A stretch of DNA of 9,390 bases from a bacterium (GTDB taxonomy: Bacteria; Vulcanimicrobiota; Xenobia; Xenobiales; Xenobiaceae): contig JAFSXH010000222.1 of NCBI GenBank assembly GCA_017444165.1, forward strand, positions 1 through 9,390, written 5' to 3'. Shown here one piece after another: positions 6,039 through 9,390 of the stretch. How positions within the stretch are numbered: position 1 is the first letter of the stretch; each line of letters starts with the position of its first letter. The notes beneath the pieces are model-generated. The model saw only the letters and a list, made by a program, of their open reading frames with translations, made no database searches and was not told where the DNA came from. The position numbers and the translations under genes were made by a program.

Positions 6039-8708
6039 ATGTCTACTCCAACCTCTGGCCGTTGGGTCGTCGGTATCGATTTAGGAACGACTAATTCTGC
6101 TCTCTCTCGTCTCTCTGTAGACAGCGATGAATCTTTAGAGAGCATCTTGATAACTCAGAGAGTCTCAGAGAATCAAGTCAGCCGCTTGGCAACTTTACCC
6201 AGTTTCCTCTACTTGCCAGGTGAACACGAACTGCCCCCTCACGCCGCTGATCTGCCCTGGACAAACGACATAGATTACATCGTAGGTGACTTTGCCCGCA
6301 CTCAAGGAGCAAAGATTCCTGGTCGTGTCGTATCTTCGGCCAAATCGTGGCTCGCTCACCGCCGCGCCGAACCTAACGAAGCGATCTTACCCTGGGAAAC
6401 GGTTAAAGATGGACGCAGAGTCAGTGCCTTAGAGGCCTCGCGCCGCTATTTGGCTCATATGCGCAACTCTTGGGATTACGAAAATCCACAAAATCCTCTA
6501 GCCTTACAGGAGATCGTCCTGGCCGTACCAGCATCTTTTGACGAAATAGCCCGCGATCTCACCCTAGAAGCGGCTGACAGAGCTGGTTTAGAACACGTTA
6601 CTCTCTTGGAAGAACCTTTGGCGGCCTTCTACACCTGGCAGTGGCCCCGCCGCAAGACGTGGCGCAAAGATCTGCAGGGAATAGATGAGATCATCATCTG
6701 CGATATAGGTGGAGGAACGTGTGACTTTACAGCCATTAAGGTGACAGAAGAGGGCTTGAAACGTGTGGCCGTGGGCGAACATCTAATGTTGGGCGGAGAC
6801 AATCTCGACATTGCTATAGCCCATATCGCCGAGCAGAAGTTAAAGACTAAGCTCAACCTTCTGCAGTGGGGCGTTTTACAACAACAGTGTCGTCAAGCTA
6901 AAGAGAAGCTCTTAGGTGAAGATCCGCCAGAAACTTGTCAAATAGTCGTCCCTGGTTTGGGTTCCCAATTGATCGCCTCCGTTTTGCAGACGGAGATCAG
7001 CCGTCAAGAGATAGAAGATCTCATCCTCAATGGCTTCTTCCCCGAAGTGGCCTTAGATGAACCTGTAAGCCATAAAAAACAGACAGGTTTACAAGAATGG
7101 GGACTCCCCTACGCCAGCGATCCCATAATCCCCCACCATTTAGCAGCCTTCTTGCGCACCCACAAACTCAATCCTCAGGCGATCCTCTTCAACGGAGGGG
7201 CTTGCCGACCTAAAGCCATCAAGGATAGGATGTGCAAAATCGTCTCTCAATGGTTCGGCCATGAGGTCAAAGTTTTAGAGAACGAGGCTGAACATTTGGC
7301 TGTAGCTCACGGTGCTTGTGCTTACGGCTGGTTAAAGTTGCATGGCCAAGAGCGCGTTCGCGGTGGTATCGCTCGCTCGTACTACGTGGGAGTGAGTCCG
7401 ACTCAGGCTCTTTGCGTGATCCACCGCAACCAGGATGAGGGTGAACGCCAAGAGTTGAGTGAGCCTGAATTGAAGCTCCACGTGGGAACTCCAGTATCTT
7501 TCCCCCTCTTCTCCTCAACAGACAGACCCGAAGATAGTATAGGTCAAGTCATTGAGCAGGACAAACTCACCTCTCTGGGCTCTCTGGAGACGGTCATAGA
7601 TGGAGAGAAGAATCAGGAGATTCCCGTCCGCCTAGCCGCTCAAGTGACAGAGATAGGCACGATGGCTCTGTGGGCCACTACGTTAGATCAACAGCGTCAG
7701 TGGGCCTTGCAGTTACCTCTGCGCGGACGCAAGCAGAAGAGGACAACCTTAGAGGTCCCGCCCCAAAAGTTACAGACGGCTCGCGACTTTATAAACAAAG
7801 CCTTCTCAGCTAAACCGACTAAATCAGAATACAGTGAGTTGCGTCCGCGTGCGCTATTAGGATTATTGGAAGCTCAATTAGGCAGACGCTCTAACTGGCC
7901 TTCGGGGTTGAACCGCACTCTGTGGGAAGACTTCTTCCAGCAGATAAACCGCCGCCGCTGTAGCCCGGAGTATGAAGCCGCTTGGTTCAATGGGGCTGGT
8001 TTCTTGTTGCGCCCTGGTATTGGCACACCGCTCGATAAGTGGCGCATAGAGCAGATGCAGAAGATCTTGCCCCAATGGTTGCAGTTTTCACAAGATGAAA
8101 ACGTGCGCCGCGAATTTTGGGTCTTTTGGAGAAGGATCAGCGCAGGTTTAGAGACCGCCGCTCAATGTAACCTTTGGGCCACACTCTATCCACGCATAAT
8201 CCCTGGCCGCCGCCACATTAAGAGCTTGATAAAACAACTCTTCCCCGCTGAAAAGATCGAGGTCATGCGTTTAGCTGTAAGTTTAGAGCGCATACCACTT
8301 TCAGAAAAAGAGATCTTGGGCAATGCTCTCTTCAGCGATTTTAAAGTGCGCAGTGAGTACGTCTGGCAATTATCCCGTTTAGGAGCACGCCGACTCATGG
8401 GAGCTGGAGCGCAGCACGTCCTGCCGCCTGAAGTCGTAGAACCGTGGATCAAAGCTATCTTAGATGCCAACAAATGGCCCGATCCTAGAGCCATAGGCCA
8501 AGCTGTAGCCGAAATGGGCAGATTTACCAACAACCGCGCCATCGATATAGACAGCCGTCTGCGAGAGAGGTTAGAGCAGAGGCTTATCAAGGAGAAGCTG
8601 ACGCAAGAGGCTAGATGTGTGCGCGAATTTGTAGAGGAGCATGACGAGGAGAGTTCATCCGTACTCTTCGGAGAGGCATTGCCTATCGGGTTGAGACTCA
8701 ATATTTAA
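6039..8708 (+). CDS. Hsp70-family protein with DUF3731-type C-terminal region
   Basis: An 889-residue Hsp70 relative. The ATPase domain spans about 8-435: phosphate-1 motif VGIDLGTTNSAL (11-22), LLEEPLAAFYTW (189-200), phosphate-2 motif CDIGGGTCDF (221-230) and adenosine motif LFNGGACRP (383-391). The stretch GLQEWGLPYASDP followed by HHLAAFLRTH (about 350-375) is, from memory, typical of the DUF3731 Hsp70 group. Residues 440-560 resemble a beta substrate-binding domain (HVGTPVSFPLF, AAQVTEIGTMALWA). From about 560 a long helical region of roughly 330 residues replaces the usual DnaK lid and C-terminal tail. No EEVD-type end, DnaJ or GrpE gene is visible here. The gene starts 2 bp after the subtilase stop, with GAAGGT (6019-6024) as a distant SD, so coupling is likely. 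It is not the housekeeping DnaK. Confidence 0.92.
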   Translation: MSTPTSGRWVVGIDLGTTNSALSRLSVDSDESLESILITQRVSENQVSRLATLPSFLYLPGEHELPPHAADLPWTNDIDYIVGDFARTQGAKIPGRVVSSAKSWLAHRRAEPNEAILPWETVKDGRRVSALEASRRYLAHMRNSWDYENPQNPLALQEIVLAVPASFDEIARDLTLEAADRAGLEHVTLLEEPLAAFYTWQWPRRKTWRKDLQGIDEIIICDIGGGTCDFTAIKVTEEGLKRVAVGEHLMLGGDNLDIAIAHIAEQKLKTKLNLLQWGVLQQQCRQAKEKLLGEDPPETCQIVVPGLGSQLIASVLQTEISRQEIEDLILNGFFPEVALDEPVSHKKQTGLQEWGLPYASDPIIPHHLAAFLRTHKLNPQAILFNGGACRPKAIKDRMCKIVSQWFGHEVKVLENEAEHLAVAHGACAYGWLKLHGQERVRGGIARSYYVGVSPTQALCVIHRNQDEGERQELSEPELKLHVGTPVSFPLFSSTDRPEDSIGQVIEQDKLTSLGSLETVIDGEKNQEIPVRLAAQVTEIGTMALWATTLDQQRQWALQLPLRGRKQKRTTLEVPPQKLQTARDFINKAFSAKPTKSEYSELRPRALLGLLEAQLGRRSNWPSGLNRTLWEDFFQQINRRRCSPEYEAAWFNGAGFLLRPGIGTPLDKWRIEQMQKILPQWLQFSQDENVRREFWVFWRRISAGLETAAQCNLWATLYPRIIPGRRHIKSLIKQLFPAEKIEVMRLAVSLERIPLSEKEILGNALFSDFKVRSEYVWQLSRLGARRLMGAGAQHVLPPEVVEPWIKAILDANKWPDPRAIGQAVAEMGRFTNNRAIDIDSRLRERLEQRLIKEKLTQEARCVREFVEEHDEESSSVLFGEALPIGLRLNI

Positions 8709-8893
8709 ATTGTACTCTGTGCGTCGTATTTAAAATTTGGCCTTTTGGGTTCTCCCTCACGCTCTTTAACAATTAGTAATGCTTAATTCATTTCAATTAC
8801 GAATTACGCATTATGAATTACGAATTAAAAAGAGAGCGGTTTACCTCAAAAGGCCAAACTTCGTTTGCGACTGTGCGCTGTCCCTTGTACAGA
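8709..8893. other. Intergenic region between convergent genes
   Basis: This 185-bp gap separates the Hsp70 stop from the prepilin peptidase stop. It contains no convincing gene and no classical hairpin-plus-T-run terminator. It is largely filled by the repeat element at 8736-8864. The inverted arms at 8736-8747 and 8847-8858 could form a large hairpin and help to stop transcription from both sides (inference). Confidence 0.6.
8736..8864 (-). repeat. AT-rich palindromic intergenic repeat, right copy, MITE-like
   Basis: TTTGGCCTTTTG at 8736-8747 is a perfect 12-bp inverted repeat of CAAAAGGCCAAA at 8847-8858. The match continues imperfectly inward (GGT against ACC, GCTCTTT against AAAAAGAGAG), giving arms of about 30 bp around an AT-rich core with repeated GAATTACG units. 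The part 8767-8864 is the inverted relative of 2922-3014, sharing blocks of 17, 16 and 23 identical bases. No transposase is present, and no target-site duplication was recognised. This architecture fits a non-autonomous palindromic element. Confidence 0.7.
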
Positions 8894-9390
8894 TTACTCT
8901 GGAATGTAATTGAGGGCCTGCAAAATCGGTACTTTCCATACCAAACAGATAAAGGCGGCCAAAGTCATGAATGTTCCCAAAGGCAGGGGATCTTTACTCC
9001 GTTTGCGCCAGATCAGCATCATGACTAATCCTGTCACAGCACCCAGAATGAAGCTCATGAAATAGGATATTAAGCCCATATGCCAACCCAAAAAGGCTCC
9101 GATCATGGCGGCTAATTTTATGTCACCCGTACCCATAGCCTCTTGACGGATTATCCAGCCACCGATAATCTGAATGGCCCAGTAAAAACCTGCTCCTAAC
9201 AGTATTCCATAAATCGAAGAGAGTAAGTTAAAAGTGCAGGGAGCGGCTAACATGTATTTTACTAAAAATTCTGGAACCATCGGATAATCTAAGAAATAGA
9301 GATCCTGGCGAAAAGGAATAAAAGCACTGCCCAAAAGACCGACAAACATTCCTCCATAAGTTATGGAATCGAGAATTATCCAATGATCTA
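8894..9390 (-). CDS. Prepilin peptidase (A24, GxGD aspartic protease), N-terminus off the window
   Basis: The frame stays open to the right edge (164 codons visible), so the ATG at 9347-9349 is probably internal. The residues before it, DHWIILDSITYGG, match the DHQ-IPD-LTLP region of PilD-like enzymes. EAMGTGDIKLAAMIGAFLG holds the GxGD motif with the second catalytic aspartate, and PLPLGTFMTLAAF matches the conserved end of the family. The first catalytic aspartate should lie just outside the window, by alignment with PilD as recalled. Several hydrophobic segments fit an inner-membrane protein. The enzyme cuts the leader of type IV prepilins or type II secretion pseudopilins. The proline of the usual IPD motif is leucine here. 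The gene runs convergently to the Hsp70 gene. Whether an N-terminal methyltransferase domain exists cannot be seen. Confidence 0.92.
   Translation of the reverse strand, partial: DHWIILDSITYGGMFVGLLGSAFIPFRQDLYFLDYPMVPEFLVKYMLAAPCTFNLLSSIYGILLGAGFYWAIQIIGGWIIRQEAMGTGDIKLAAMIGAFLGWHMGLISYFMSFILGAVTGLVMMLIWRKRSKDPLPLGTFMTLAAFICLVWKVPILQALNYIPE

Noticed and set aside
8186..8701. Minus-strand open frame of 171 codons
   Set aside because: It is a shadow of the Hsp70 gene; the plus-strand frame continues with family-like sequence to 8708.
3015..8766. Composite transposon or genomic island bounded by the inverted repeats
   Set aside because: The block holds core genes (rpsU, ung) and no transposase or integrase, and the repeats look like small non-coding elements.
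8786..8831. CRISPR-like array from repeated GAATTACG units
   Set aside because: The units are short, AT-rich and nearly contiguous, without spacers of even length; they belong to the palindromic element.
8813..9028. Plus-strand open frame of 71 codons
   Set aside because: It starts inside the repeat element and then runs antisense to the prepilin peptidase gene; no SD or family likeness.

Overview
This is a bacterial chromosomal window of moderate GC. The gene set (ribosomal protein bS21, family-1 uracil-DNA glycosylase, a GxGD prepilin peptidase, a DUF3731-type Hsp70 and a signal-less subtilase) is clearly bacterial. The phylum cannot be fixed by eye. The bS21 argues against most Actinobacteria, and the prepilin peptidase implies type IV pili, a type II secretion system or a related machine. 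No tRNA, rRNA, CRISPR array, transposase or phage gene was seen.

Layout. (1) 1-2773, minus strand: a very long open frame that runs off the left edge. It encodes a membrane-anchored protein with an N-terminal zinc ribbon, one transmembrane helix and a large body with an HELFH zinc-metalloprotease motif. (2) 2774-3150: an AT-rich intergenic region with a pair of short direct repeats around a palindromic repeat element, then a good promoter and an extended Shine-Dalgarno sequence. (3) 3151-3324: rpsU, followed by a strong intrinsic terminator. (4) 3395-3949: an unrecognised 184-residue protein starting at TTG. Its most likely promoter is built into the rpsU terminator hairpin. (5) 3953-4630, minus strand: ung, convergent with the previous gene and 3 bp from it. 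(6) 4720-8708: a two-gene operon of a subtilisin-like serine protease without a signal peptide and an Hsp70-family protein with the DUF3731-type C-terminus, behind a good promoter that starts divergently from ung. (7) 8709-8893: an intergenic repeat that is an inverted relative of the one near 2922-3014. (8) 8894-9390, minus strand: the C-terminal part of a prepilin peptidase whose start lies beyond the right edge.

How the parts fit. rpsU, ung and the peptidase gene are housekeeping genes. The most interesting unit is the protease-Hsp70 pair: two genes 2 bp apart that place a probably cytoplasmic subtilase beside an ATP-driven chaperone-like protein, which suggests a joint proteostasis or activation system (inference). 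The second notable item is the terminator that also carries a near-consensus promoter. The third is the related AT-rich repeat found in opposite orientation on the two sides of the rpsU-to-Hsp70 block.
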